The position numbers were made by a program, and so were the translations under genes. This document shows, piece after piece, positions 24,037 through 35,880 of a DNA stretch of 64,000 nt. Origin of the DNA: Hofstenia miamia. Taxonomy: Eukaryota > Xenacoelomorpha > Acoela. Numbering within the stretch: position 1 is the first letter of the stretch; every line of letters begins with the position of its first letter. The DNA lies in the NCBI GenBank assembly GCA_004352715.1, contig SCFE01000004.1, forward strand, positions 1,149,706 through 1,213,705, written 5' to 3'. The notes below the pieces were generated by a model. The model was given only the letters and a program-made list of their open reading frames with translations. It was not told where the DNA came from and did no database searches.

Positions 24037-24989
24037 TCTAAAATAGAGATAACCATGATATCCTTAGAAATATATCGAAATAAATTGAATAGATAGTTCA
24101 AAGATGTAATATATTGTCAATAAAATATGAAGTAAAATTGGAAATTAATAACAAAAGCGATTCAAAGTATTCATATTGAATGAAAAAGAATTATATACAT
24201 CTAAATTTAAAAGCAGGGATTTGTGAAAAAATCACTGGCATAGGCTTAAAAACGGACTATCACCATTCATCATTGAGTATTAACGCATAATTCTTTTTAT
24301 ATTTATATTAACGTATCAAATTGATTAATATTTTGAGAGAAATGTTACCAAAACTATATTCAATTCAAATGATGAAATACAAAGGCGGTTCTCTGCAGTA
24401 AGCATGTTTTTTTACAGGAAATTAAGATGAATATTTTTTGAAGTAGGAAACTGAATAGAAAAGAATATAAGAAACTTCAGTGTAGTGGCTACTCAAAATG
24501 CAATGAAATAATTTTAATATTATTTTAATTTATTATTTCAGGTTTCAAATAAATAGGGCCTTAAATATTTTACCAGAAGATGTAGTACCTCTTAAAGAAC
24601 TATTCACTGACGGTTCTCGAGCGACTCACAGTTCGAACAAAGAAACCGAGAAATTTTTTTTCGTAGTTACTAATCGTTGTCATGCGCGGACGTGCTGTGT
24701 TTACTCGCATTTTTATATTTGTTTTTGGAAGTGTTTCAGCACCAAATAATTTAAACAATGCAAGCAGTAAAGCTGCTACAAGTGAAAAAAAGAATAGCAT
24801 TGCGTACAACTATTGCATTTCAGTGGACAAAAAGTGAAAAAAGGTAAGCACCCAGAGTATGGAACGGATTAAACGATATCCATTTGTAATGTGAAAAAGT
24901 GTTTCGGTTTTCGAAAAATATCGTTTCTCGATCAGGGCTTTGGAATGAATTATTGTTGAGAACCGAGGTTTGGCTGCAGTTGTCAAATT
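24037..24989. promoter_or_regulatory. Probable COX6B upstream region with possible divergent exon
   Basis: Contains the putative COX6B 5' UTR intron and, around 24590-24850, a locally GC-richer patch. On the plus strand ATG 24758 opens 86 bases ending AAAAAAG before GTAAGC, so a divergent gene could start here, but no second exon was found. No TATA box can be assigned. Confidence 0.25.
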
Positions 24990-25285
24990 GAATTGGGCGA
25001 AGGAATAGAATAGGGTGCACACGGAACATGCGGATAAAGTAAACACTAATACAGGGTAAAAACGATGAAAAATGCAATAACATACGGAAAAAGCTTCAAA
25101 AATCATATGTATATAGACCAATAACTTTGCATAATTAACCAAATTCGAAGCCCGCGGTACGTATTTAAGAACAATAGCACAAAAACTTGAAATTCACAAA
25201 ATAATTAACTATTATTAAACAAATTACACGATCTAAAATTATATTTTTGCAAATCCATACATTTTTAGTTTAAATCAAGTCCTTA
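24990..25285 (+). repeat. Left arm of large inverted duplication
   Basis: Reverse complement of 26935-27215. Shared landmarks include AATAGGGTGCAC, GGTCTATATAC (opposite strand), CGAAGCCCGCGGTACGTATT and TAGTTTAAATCAAGTC. About 1.65 kb separates the arms. Confidence 0.85.
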
Positions 25286-25395
25286 GATGAAATTTCCAAA
25301 TACATTTTGATAAAAATATAAATATATTAATTTCGATTACTCAATGTGTTTTACTTGTATTATTATAACTAATATATTTTTAACAATGCGCCAAA

Positions 25396-25488
25396 TTATT
25401 GCCGGTAGTCCTTGCACATGTCTCGCAAGTATTGACATTTTCTAACACCAATCTCGTCTTCTGGACAACTTTCTGGGAGCCACCAAGG
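25396..25488 (-). pseudogene. Possible terminal exon or gene fragment, cysteine-rich
   Basis: The minus-strand frame ends WWLPESCPEDEIGVRKCQYL then RDMCKDYRQ and a stop. It is protein-like in composition and includes a CX9C spacing. The codon before PWWLPES is TAG; it is either part of a weak acceptor (GAGTAG) or a nonsense mutation. I do not recognise the family and found no partner exon. It lies 1.4 kb upstream of COX6B on the same strand. Confidence 0.25.
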
Positions 25489-25499
25489 CTACTCTACGG

Positions 25500-26934
25500 T
25501 TTTGACATAGTCATATCTAAAACCTAACTAAACTGTATATTATTATAATATATACGCATTGTTAAAGAAGTTTTTGTGTATTAATATAAAAAATATTTGA
25601 TTGAATTTTTATGAAAATTTATATAATAAGAATATAAGTCATGAATTATAGTCCATGTTCGAATGGTTGAAGCCCACCTTAAATTTCTCTCATACCTCTT
25701 TAATGAGTTTGCAACAACTTTATTACAATAAAACTTCAGTTTTAGACGATGTGTATGTATATAAATATATTCTTATAGATATCACTTTTAGTAAATTTTA
25801 GATGGCGCTTTGTACAGAAAAAACTTCGACATGGTGACTTGTAAATATGTGGATTGCCCACATAGGCACCGCGAACGGAGTGCAAGACGGAGCAGCTGCC
25901 CCCTTCCCTTTCATAGTGAGTTGATTGAATTGAGTAGTTTTATCAAAACGAAGTTCTTAGTAATACTTTAAATAAATTTGAAATGTATTTTAGTAATACT
26001 TTAAATAAATTTGAAATGTATTTTAGTATTGGGACATATTTTTACAGCATGAAATACATTTATTCATTTTCCAATTTTAATGTATATAGATGTATACATG
26101 CGACTTATACTATAAAGAATACATAAAAGACGCAAGTTATTTCTGGTTTAAATTTTTTTCTAAAAAATCTTTAATTCCTTAAACCAGGTTAAATCTTTGA
26201 TTACTATTTGGAAAATAATAGTATTATTTTGAAATTTACTTCCATTTGAAATGCAGTATATTAGATATAAAGTGCTTACTTACTGACTGATGTGGTAAAT
26301 ATTGCTTTCGAAATAGTTGAGTGGCAGAAAATAAACAAATGGCCTACATTCTTATATTTTCACACATGGGATGGGAGATTAAAGCAGATTCTAGCACATT
26401 ACTTCGGATAATAAAAAATACTTGGAAAATAAAATCTCATTTCATTGTTCGCTATAAATTAAATGATTAAGTTTACTCAAAAAGAAATTACTTTGAAATA
26501 AAATATTCTTTCAACAACAAGGTTTCTAAAATATCACACGTGCAAACATTTTTTTGCCACTCCTGTAAGAAGTTTCTTGCGGCGCTCTTGACTGCCCACA
26601 TTATTTGACGGAACAACTAACTCTGAATTGAATCAATCTCTTTAGAGTATTGCACCTTTGTGATCAAAATGTCAATTACAACAGAATTTGTTAAACGACA
26701 CTACATAAGAAAAGATACAAACGGAAACTAAAAAAGGCAATTTCTCGTTTTGAATCAATTTTCACAAAATGGGTTCTTGCACAACATGCTTCAATTAAAA
26801 AAGGTCCGATGTTGAGTCCCATATACATGTTCAATAAGTTACGCTAGCTATAAATTCGGTACTAATCGGTAAATAAAATATGAAAATAAATTCTCTGAAA
26901 GTTTATTTAAAATTTATTTAAAAATCAGGTAAGA
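25500..26934. other. Spacer of inverted duplication
   Basis: Apart from a tandem duplication at 25959-26024 and a GC-richer patch near 25855-25910 (GGCACCGCGAACGGAGTGC), no gene or element is recognised. Confidence 0.5.
25959..26024. repeat. 33-bp unit in two tandem copies
   Basis: The unit beginning AGTAATACTTTAAATAAATT is present twice head to tail with no visible differences. Confidence 0.95.
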
Positions 26935-27215
26935 AAGACTTGATTTAAACTAAAAAATGTATAGATTTGCAAAAATACTTTTAGATCGTGTAATTTGTTT
27001 AATAATAGTTAATAATTTTGTGAATTTCAAGTTTTTCTGCTATTGTCCTTAAATACGTACCGCGGGCTTCGAATTTGGTTAATTATGCAAAGTTATTGGT
27101 CTATATACATTATTTTTTAAGCTTTTTACGTACTTTATTGCATTTCTAATCGTTTTTTACCTTGTATTAATGTTTATTTTATCCGCGTGCACCCTATTCT
27201 ACACCTTCGCCATTG
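26935..27215 (-). repeat. Right arm of large inverted duplication
   Basis: Partner of 24990-25285, with small indels and substitutions between the arms. Confidence 0.85.
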
Positions 27216-28459
27216 AATTGATTATTCACTTTCAATTGGATGTTTATATACAAACTCTACTGAAGTGCTAGAAAGATGTGGGAGGGACTTTAACACCTTA
27301 AAGTGTTATCGGGAAATTTTTTAGTAATGAACCATCAGTTAAATATAGAAAACAACTAATTCCGTTGTAATAAATTGACACGCGCCAATACTTAACAATT
27401 CTATAAATACTTAACGAAATTAATATGACTATATCATTTCACAAACATCATTCAGAAGTTTATATCAAAAACATCACGAAATAATTACTGATTGCTTTAA
27501 CTAGTGAGCATACAATCAAGGATTGGTCTGGAATATGAATTTTGTAGCAAACTTTACACAATGACTTGTTCTCCCAAGGATGTACTCTAATCGCAACAAA
27601 TACTTTGCGACGTCATTCTCACATACTCTTCAAAGTAAAACATGGCTGATATTAATAACGATAGTACAATTTATCACGGTGCTGCAATTTAACCTCATTC
27701 AAATTAAGCAATTTAAGGATAAAATATTCCACAAATCTATTAAATACCAATTTATTTACAAAAATAGCCTGTATCGAAATATGTAAATGACATAAATAGA
27801 TTAACTAGAATCATCGTTTATAGATTTCTTTGGATTGAACAACGGTCCATAAATATAAATTCCACTAAAAACGCTCCATGAACAGAAAAAAGTGAAAGCT
27901 AATTTAGACATTCTAAATGGCATAATTTTAAATTAAATAAAAGTTTTTTCAGAAAAGGTCACTGTCTCTTCGACAAAATAACACTACGAAATAAGTATGT
28001 AAATTTATTTCGTATAACAAAAATGACATAAAAAAGTGTTTAATTTTCTGATTATAGAAAGTCAGATAATGCATTTTATTAGCTTGCGAAATTTAACTTG
28101 GCGCTTTTGCAAGCAACAATTTACTTACAGTAGAACTGACAAAACTTATTTAAATGGAAAATGCAAATATTGCTTTTTGAATTTGCTTAAAATTATCATG
28201 AATAAGGCATAGATATCAATAAAGCCAAAAAAACATAAAAATTAACCCACAAGTACAATTGTAGGCAATAATCTTTGAACTGATTATTAAATAATTATGT
28301 CACCTTCAATCACAGCTTATCCCAATCCTAGAGTAAGGAGCAAATCCTGCTCCCACCTTTTACCCCCAACACCTATTTTTACTTTTTAGTCATTTGGGAA
28401 ATCAGGAGCAATAGGTATGACTATTTCACAACTGCTTAATAATATACTCATAAGAGGAT
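27216..28459. other. AT-rich intergenic DNA, no gene seen
   Basis: No supported coding region or repeat. Confidence 0.5.
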
Positions 28460-28487
28460 TTAGGGTTTGGGTTAGGGTTAGGGTTAG
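28460..28487 (+). repeat. Interstitial telomere-like tract (TTAGGG type)
   Basis: Contains TTAGGG units including GGGTTAGGGTTAGGGTTAG with one variant TTTGGG unit. It fits an animal telomere repeat placed internally by double-strand-break repair or transposition. Confidence 0.8.
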
Positions 28488-29611
28488 CAATATCAAGCAA
28501 TGCATTAGAACTGACAGAGAAGAGAAAACATAGCAACAGTGTTGATATATGCTTGGTGGGGAGTGTCTGCCCTTATCTGTTCTACCCAATAGTTCATGAG
28601 TTGTTGAATCTATGGACACACTAATAAAGATGGTTTGTAGATTAGCAATTATAAATAATTCAAAGTATGGCAATGAAAGATATTTCTACCTGACTAAGGA
28701 TTGTCTAAGCTCACTGCACTGTTCACACAATTTTTGCGAAAACTCTACAACAAGGATGATCCATTATAATAATTACCACCCCTCCAATGATTAAAAACCC
28801 TTCTCATCAGTAATCTATTATCATGATGTATTTGCATTTCTGCCCATGTGCAATTTAAAACCAATATCAAGAATGTATTTCTAATATTAATATTGATTTG
28901 TAAACCTTAATCTAATGTAAGTGTTGATTTATAATTATATTTAAAAATTTTATAAGCTTTTGATCATATATCTATTTTTGAGGCAATAAATCCTTACAAA
29001 CCTGTATCATAGATGTCTCTATTTTAACCAATTAATGATTAGCTAAAGTATTTTGTTCTGATTACAGTGGTATTGTTCTAGTAGTTGTTGATTAAAATGC
29101 ATTGAAATCCAATTACTTTTAGAAATAAAGAAATTGACCTTACAGCTGAGAAACCATCATAGATGTGATCATTGGCATATAATTGGCAGGAAAACTAATA
29201 TGGCCATGAATGTAGGATGAAACAAGTCTTGCAATTCATGGTTTTTAGTAGCAGGATCTTCATCCACCCTTTTGTAAATACCAGGGAACTAAAAATTGAA
29301 GGACAATATTCTCAAATTCATTGAATAGATCACTACTAAACCCCAATGGATTGCATGGAAGAATTTACACCCCAAAATTGAAATCAAGGTCAATTGATAT
29401 TCAAAAAGACCTTTATTCTGACATGCCAAATGTGTTGTCTCTTTCAGAGACAATTTGAAATATCATGATTTTAAATTTGGTTAAAAACTCCCAGGCAACT
29501 TTGAAGCAGTACCTGTGCAAAAATTTTGCACATTAATCAATCAATGTTCTATAGGTAATCATTAGCTCAGCATCTGATTAGAGAGCTCTGCAATTGAATC
29601 ACTTTGTAAGG
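28488..29611. other. Intergenic DNA, no gene seen
   Basis: Nothing firm. TTAGCTCAG...GATTAGAG near 29556-29583 resembles a tRNA A box, but no B box or fold can be built. Confidence 0.45.
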
Positions 29612-29619
29612 TATTCCAC

Positions 29620-29966
29620 CAGGGTTTTCGAGTACTCGGAATGTTAAGAACTCGAACTCGAATAAGCTCGCAAAACTCGATCGGAAAAACTCGGAAGAGA
29701 AATCATCAAAACTCGAACTCGAACTCGCTCGAAAATCCACCCGAAAATAGCGTAAGAATTAAATTTCTTTAAATATCAATTTTCTTACCAATCACAATTA
29801 TCTTAGAATTATTGTAAAATAAATGTTTTTTACACTAAAAAACTCGGAATTAGAAAAAAAACTCGATTGAACTCGAAATTTCATTTAAAAAATTACTCGA
29901 ACTCGAACTCGAAACGTAAAAACTCGAACTCGGCCCGAGTAACTTGAACTCAACTCGAAAACCCTG
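29620..29966 (+). mobile_element. hAT-type MITE with ACTCGAACTCG-rich ends
   Basis: Perfect 14-bp terminal inverted repeats (CAGGGTTTTCGAGT and its complement) bound 347 bp. They are flanked by 8-bp near-duplications TATTCCAC (29612-29619) and TATTCAAC (29967-29974). An 8-bp target duplication and CAGGG termini are hAT hallmarks. Both subterminal regions are packed with ACTCG/CTCGAA units, all in the same strand orientation rather than mirrored. It has no coding capacity and so depends on a transposase elsewhere. Confidence 0.85.
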
Positions 29967-29974
29967 TATTCAAC

Positions 29975-31985
29975 AATGAATTATCAAAATTATCAGAAAA
30001 ATAATTCACATTTATTAATATAAAAATATAATGAAACTGATATATTTTCCTGTGCTAGAAAAAATTTTTCCTCACTAGAAAAATATAGAATAATAATTTA
30101 TTCATTCATTGAGTTATATTTCACTAATCACAACTGGACATTCACTGTGAATGATTACAATTACATATTAATATTTTTGAATTAGCCTAAACTTGAATTC
30201 TTGCTAACTTTGTTATATGCAAAGGATGCTGACAGTGCCATCTATAAAAATGCTTACAATTCAACATAAGATGAATGATGACTTAGTCAGCAACATCAAT
30301 TGCAATGCTGGGAATTTGGCTGAAAAACATAACTATCCCAATCATCTAAGTTAATCTTAAATAATATAACAAAGATAAGATAAGATAGTGTAAATGAAAC
30401 TTGATTCTAGTTGTATTGTTAAACATAACACTATGGAGTAGTGAAATACTCATACAAATGTAATTAAATGAAAGTATAAATATCAGATAAAATATATACA
30501 ACAGAATCATGTAACTTGTAATAAGAAGAATACCAAATATGTTTTAGAAATAGCTTAAATTGAACTAATTTAATATCTATGAATGAAGAGATTTTTACTA
30601 ATGACTTTCCAGTAATTTTCTTTACTTTTTTTCTTTCTGTTTTTGTCATAAGTTTTAGAACACAAAAAAGGTTTGTTCAATTAAAATTTCAAATGGAAAC
30701 CAACTTATAATTTTGTACTGTAAACTAGGTAGCTTTTACTTTTAATTTTTTTGCTTGAACAGAAATAAGCTAATATTGCCCTGAACTATTCATCAAAAGA
30801 TTAACAGATTAATTTCAATTGTTACAATTCTTTGTTGAAATGAATCTAATTTAACAAATAATTAATACTTAATCATTTTGGGGATAATGTCACACTTGAA
30901 TAACTGTTTTTTATTTAAAACTTTTGACAGTAGAAACATAAACATTTAGAAAAGTCAGCAAATTCATTACTTCTGATAGTTATTTAACTATAATAAGGCT
31001 TATCATAATATGCCTGGTTACAAGATACCTTAGAAAACCTATCTTAGAAAAAGGTTTATTTGTGAGCTTTCTGTATTTACAACAAAATTTGCATATGAGA
31101 GTACCCTGTTTAATCTGTCTCAGAAACAATTGAGCCAATAAAATAGCTAGATGAGTATAGGTTGGTTTTATGATTATGAAGCATTCCTGCATTCTGCATA
31201 TACATTTTTGAAAACCAAGAAATTTCAAATTACCAAATAAGTATTCAAATGACAATTTCAAACCTAAATGCACAATATGAATATTTGGTGCGAATGCATT
31301 TTTTGTTATTATTAAAAATTTGTCACCCTTTTTCAAATTGTATATTATTGTATAGAATGATACTTCTAAACAGTGACAAATTTATATTTACATTTTCTTG
31401 AGAATGCATGGAATATATGGGCAAATAAAAAGCAAATTGCCAAAATTCTAACAAACATTTCCTTTGAAAAAGGCAGCACTACAATTGCTTCATGATGCAA
31501 AAGGATTTTATGATGGCATAAAAATGCAGCCAATTATAGCAATAGCTAAAAATATTTTTTATTCTATGTATTAAGATAGCATGCAAAATCAATTTTCATA
31601 TGCCATCACATGACAGAGATATTTTGTGTAATGTATTTCAATCTACATTCTATTGATTTGATAACACTTATTCATAGAAACTGTTGACTCTTGTCAACCC
31701 TGATTTTTAGTGGAATAGTTGTAATTGCTAATACAATTTCCCTTTGTTCTGCCATTAATGTTGTTGAGGGACTCCATGATCACTCCTTGTTCAATTGTAT
31801 TAGTATTGCAACAGTGATTCTGGTTTTAGTTACTTTTATGATCTGTTTAGGTTGGGAGCATTTGATGGTAGAGGGTTGAAACCCAATGCCAATTGGAGAG
31901 AGAGAGAGTTCCAAGTTGATAACAGCTATAGATGTCTTGGAAACTAATGAGTTTGCCAGCAAACCTCACAGGTGGGGATAGTGTT
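29975..31985. other. AT-rich intergenic DNA, no gene seen
   Basis: A GATAAGATAAGATA string at 30372-30385 resembles a LINE family C tail, but too little follows to call an element. Open frames, including one of 118 codons on the minus strand at 30980-31336, are unsupported. Confidence 0.45.
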
Positions 31986-32435
31986 CTAAGTGATAATGTG
32001 TGATTGGTAACTTAGTAATTTAGTGTGTTGATTACTCTTGTTATTACCATTGTGTAAATGAAAGTAGATAGTGCAACCTTGATGCATTTGCTTGTTATAA
32101 TTCCCTACATGTAATATCACTATATTTATAATCATACATGAGAGCTCTCTGTACATGTGAGCAACTAATGCTGTCAGCTGAAAGTAGGAATTGGATGTCA
32201 GTCTATAGTCAGATGGCAGTTGATGTACAATCAGATAAGTTAACAATATAAACAAATCAGCCCACTGGCCATGATTGGGGCTCTGAGGTACCTTGTATGT
32301 GTAATAAATCCTATTATTCAGATGTAAGAATTTGGATCTAAAGCAGGTTAGCCTACAGTGAATTATAAACAACATATTTTATTAGCAAATCGATCAAAGG
32401 GAAAGCTATCATGGATAAAAACCCCTATTTGTAAA
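31986..32435 (-). repeat. Middle-repetitive element R1, copy 2, left part
   Basis: From about 32277 it is homologous to 13778-13925. A minus-strand frame of 129 codons (31986-32375) contains FRSKFLHLNNRIYYTYKVPQ, partly conserved in the first copy. A LINE interrupts the element at about 32436. Confidence 0.6.
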
Positions 32436-33163
32436 ATAAGAAGAAGAAGAAGAAGAAAAATCTATATTCAGAAATTGTTTTAACAATAAATAGAAATACT
32501 GATAACAAATTCTGAAAGCGTCAAGAAAGTAATAAAAAAAACTAAACATAAAAGAAAACAACGAATATTTACAAATAAAAGTGGTTAACTTGGGCTATGG
32601 CGATTGCTAGTTTCTATTAATAGAGTAATCAGGATTATAAAATTTATAACCTCGCCATTTCAGTTTTTTTATATTATAAGTGCAAAAATATTTTTTAATA
32701 TTCATTTTAAAGTTTTTTAATCTACTTATTTGTTTAATATATTTTGGTAATTCATTCCACATATTTATAGCTGTGTTTAGAAATGAATTTTTCATTATTC
32801 GTTTCTTATACCTAATAGGTTGAATTATGTGTGTTCTTTTATTTTGTTTATTGACTAATTTTGCAGCAAGAAAGTCATTTTTGTAGTATGGGAAAGTATT
32901 GTTAACTATTTTGAAGAACGTCGTTAAGACATTTATATGGATGTAACATTGCGGATGTAAAAATAATTTTGAAATTTTTCTNTCATTCCACATATTTATA
33001 GCTGTGTTTAGAAATGAATTTTTCATTATTCGTTTCTTATACCTAATAGGTTGAATTATGTGTGTTCTTTTATTTTGTTTATTGACTAATTTTGCAGCAA
33101 GAAAGTCATTTTTGTAGTATGGGAAAGTATTGTTAACTATTTTGAAGAACGTCGTTAAGACAT
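32436..33163 (-). mobile_element. LINE family A 3' fragment inserted in R1
   Basis: It begins on its 3' side with a (GAA)n tract (complement of a TTC tail), followed by the family A 3' UTR, which matches 18838-19075. The C-terminal ORF2 codons follow, read on the minus strand: NSFLNTAINMWNELPKYIKQ, then SRLKNF and GYKFYNPDYSINRN. It is strongly 5' truncated. Bases 32983-33161 repeat 32752-32930 after a single N at 32982, so the real insert is probably only about 500 bp. Confidence 0.85.
32983..33161. repeat. False or allelic duplication after single N
   Basis: Identical by eye to 32752-32930. After it the sequence continues into R1, so this version carries the true LINE-R1 junction. Confidence 0.8.
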
Positions 33164-33460
33164 TCTTAACCTAACCTAAGAGCATGTAAGAAGTCTTGGC
33201 TACCTCCTGCACCACACTTGTGAATGGCTGGATCATGCAACTGCTCTGAAATACCTTTAGTTGGATTTGGGGAATACCGGAAGACTACTCTCATGCCTGA
33301 ATGTTTAGCTTTCCATGAACATAATTAAATAAAACCTGACAACATAGCAAAGTAAATCCAGTAAAATTTTTTCATCACAATTACATCTATTACTGCATAT
33401 TTATATCAAAATTTCATAAACAATTAAACATCTGACAAGTACCTGTTAGCTGAAACTTTG
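33164..33460 (+). repeat. Middle-repetitive element R1, copy 2, right part
   Basis: Resumes homology to 13930-14160 (AGCATG, GCACCACACTT, CTCTGAAATACCTTTA, AGTAAATCCAGTAAA). Confidence 0.7.
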
Positions 33461-33627
33461 CATAATTACATCAAAACGTGGGCCAACGACAAGAGGATTA
33501 TGGTTTTGCCCGACTACTTATCTGATGCCAATTTAATAGATAGATTTGTTCTTAGAAATTTTAAGGTTTTTCAGAACTAAGATGCTTGTTTCCGCCAATG
33601 AGTTCATGAAGATATCAAGGAGCGTCT

Positions 33628-33631
<4 letters not shown>

Positions 33632-33663
<32 letters not shown>

Positions 33664-33679
33664 ACATCAAATTGGTCTG

Positions 33680-33713
<34 letters not shown>

Positions 33714-33736
33714 CAAACAGACCAATTTGATGTTGA
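33632..33736. repeat. Palindrome centred on (TA)n
   Basis: ATCAACATCAAATTGGTCTG at 33659-33680 is repeated in inverted form at 33713-33737, around a (TA)n core and beside a second (TA)n tract at 33632-33660. Together it would form a long cruciform. Confidence 0.85.
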
Positions 33737-33740
33737 AATT

Positions 33741-35880
33741 GACACAACATAATAGAATGCATTTTGCTCTGGGGGTATTTGGCAATTACAAAATTTTAAA
33801 CATCCGGTTAAAAACTGACTAGGCTAAGAAGATATCCGATTCAGTTAATTGGGTCGTACAGCACTATGAATTCACCTAAGCGTATTCAAGAATTATGCTT
33901 ATGAATTTCGTGGATCATATTCTGCCTATGACAATATATCTATAACAAACAATGAAGATTTATATGTAGTTGTAAAGCTATGTTATTTATAGTTTTAAAA
34001 TTTGTATGGTATATTTCTCAACTTTACATTTCTCAGACAGAATATTGATCGAAATATGACATCCCTTTTGTAAACTATTTGATGCATGTCCCTCATTTCC
34101 CACACTGGTCTGAATACTCTTTCAATGAAATGCTGTTCGTCTCATATTTGATTTATTCAAAAAGTTCATTTTATCTTTTGTAAATAATATTGAACGCGCT
34201 CACTGAAAATTAATAAATAATTTGAGATCATCATTCAATTGCCATGATGCATTTCAAATTCAAACTGCATTTAATGCATATTTATATTTATTATAAAATT
34301 GCATAGGTTATTTCCAATGTTGTTATCATGATTCTGAATAATCTTGAGATATGCATACAAGATTACTGATTTAAATCTTGTATGCACTACAGCGCATTCA
34401 TTTCAACTAGCAAGTGTTTATATCTAATCCAACAATAATTCTTTACAGTTATCTAGTACAGTTTGAAGAGAATAAGCAAATACTCATATCTTTTGTTATA
34501 ACCTATTAAACGTAGAAAGGTGCAACTTTTATGATGGTGCTGCATTGCACTGACGATTGATAATGAGGTGGTCTATTTATTTTTATCAGTGATGTGAATA
34601 CTATGACCAAAGTCCAGCTTATATCTGTAAGACCTTTGCTATGTGGTGAAATTGTTTACTTGGAGATTAACGGTTCGTATCAATTACTCTTCTAATTGAA
34701 CTTGAACTGGTATGTGTTTAAGAATTTTAACAAATTTCTGAATTATTTTCGCTTGTCTTAAAATTTGAATAATGTTTATATTAAATGCTAAATCAAATAT
34801 ATCTTAATGTATTTACATTAATCTAATTTTTTTTTCAAAATCTATGTGGATTCTATTCTGAGGCACAAAAAAGTGGTAATTGTTCTGAAACTTCCATCAG
34901 ACATTAATCTTTCACGAAATTCAGACGATTAGTAATATAAAACACCTGTCCCATGATTAATTTCAACAGGTGGTAAATCTAACTGCCCCCTATCAAAATG
35001 ATTGAGTATTTTAAAACAATCACGACGCATTTGGACTTTCAAGTAATTCAGGTATTTATTTTTATGGCCTAAACCATAGAAGACAGAAACATTGAACCCA
35101 TATATAAATTTTACTCTGAAGCAGTTAGATATTATAAATATTTTGAAATAATTGAAATATTAATTCTTACTTTTAGAAATTTATTACTTTATATCAAAAT
35201 TCAAACTTTTAATTGTGAATTGCTTTAAAAATCAGGGGAAGCGAAGAGTCTATGAATCCATCAAATTTTGGACGCCTAGCTATCGATCAAGTTTTAATAT
35301 CCTATGAAATTAGCTTTGTTTCTTGATTCTCAAAAAAAAATAATAGGCATATGTGTTTCTATTGAAAAATTCTTGATGATACGTATGACCTAGGTGTCAT
35401 AACCCTTATTCACTATGGATTTACATCCGACGTTACAGTGATTTTATGATCAACCTGTATACCTGTTATCATGTTTATTTTGATTTATGAGACCTTTTTT
35501 GTAATTTTAAAATATGTTGAATATTACATTCTCAAATGTATGGAAATAAATTTACAAATTTACATTGTGTAAATATTAATTAATTCTTTAGTTTCTCTAC
35601 ATAAATTAAGCAATTGAAAAACTGCGAACATATACAGTATATGCGCATTTCAATGTACTGTAATCAACAAATGATTGCCGATTCCTTAATTTATAAATTA
35701 GTTCTTTTAAACCATTATTAAAGCAAAATCAAGGGTACAGCCTTACTTGACCTATCCACAACAACGGTGGGTAATTTCATAATTAAAAAGAACATATCTT
35801 TAGTCGCAAAGGCATTTTAATTTAAACAGTAATAAATGTGCACAATTCGGAAACAGCTGTGGACATCATTTTTTATTAAT
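33741..35880. other. Intergenic DNA upstream of the elongase, no gene seen
   Basis: No coding region or repeat supported. Confidence 0.5.

Noticed and set aside
24600-25142. Minus-strand frames MLFFFSLVAALLLALFKLFG and a 110-codon hydrophobic frame
   Set aside because: Hydrophobic composition is expected from T-rich DNA; one frame needs a TTG start and the other lies in an inverted repeat arm.
28460-28487. Possible true chromosome end
   Set aside because: The tract is short, degenerate and followed by 35 kb of ordinary sequence including a complete gene.
29550-29611. tRNA-like TTAGCTCAG...GATTAGAG
   Set aside because: No matching acceptor stem, anticodon arm or B box could be found.
30980-31336. 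118-codon minus-strand frame
   Set aside because: No family resemblance, no splice or polyadenylation context, and length within chance for a 64-kb AT-rich window.
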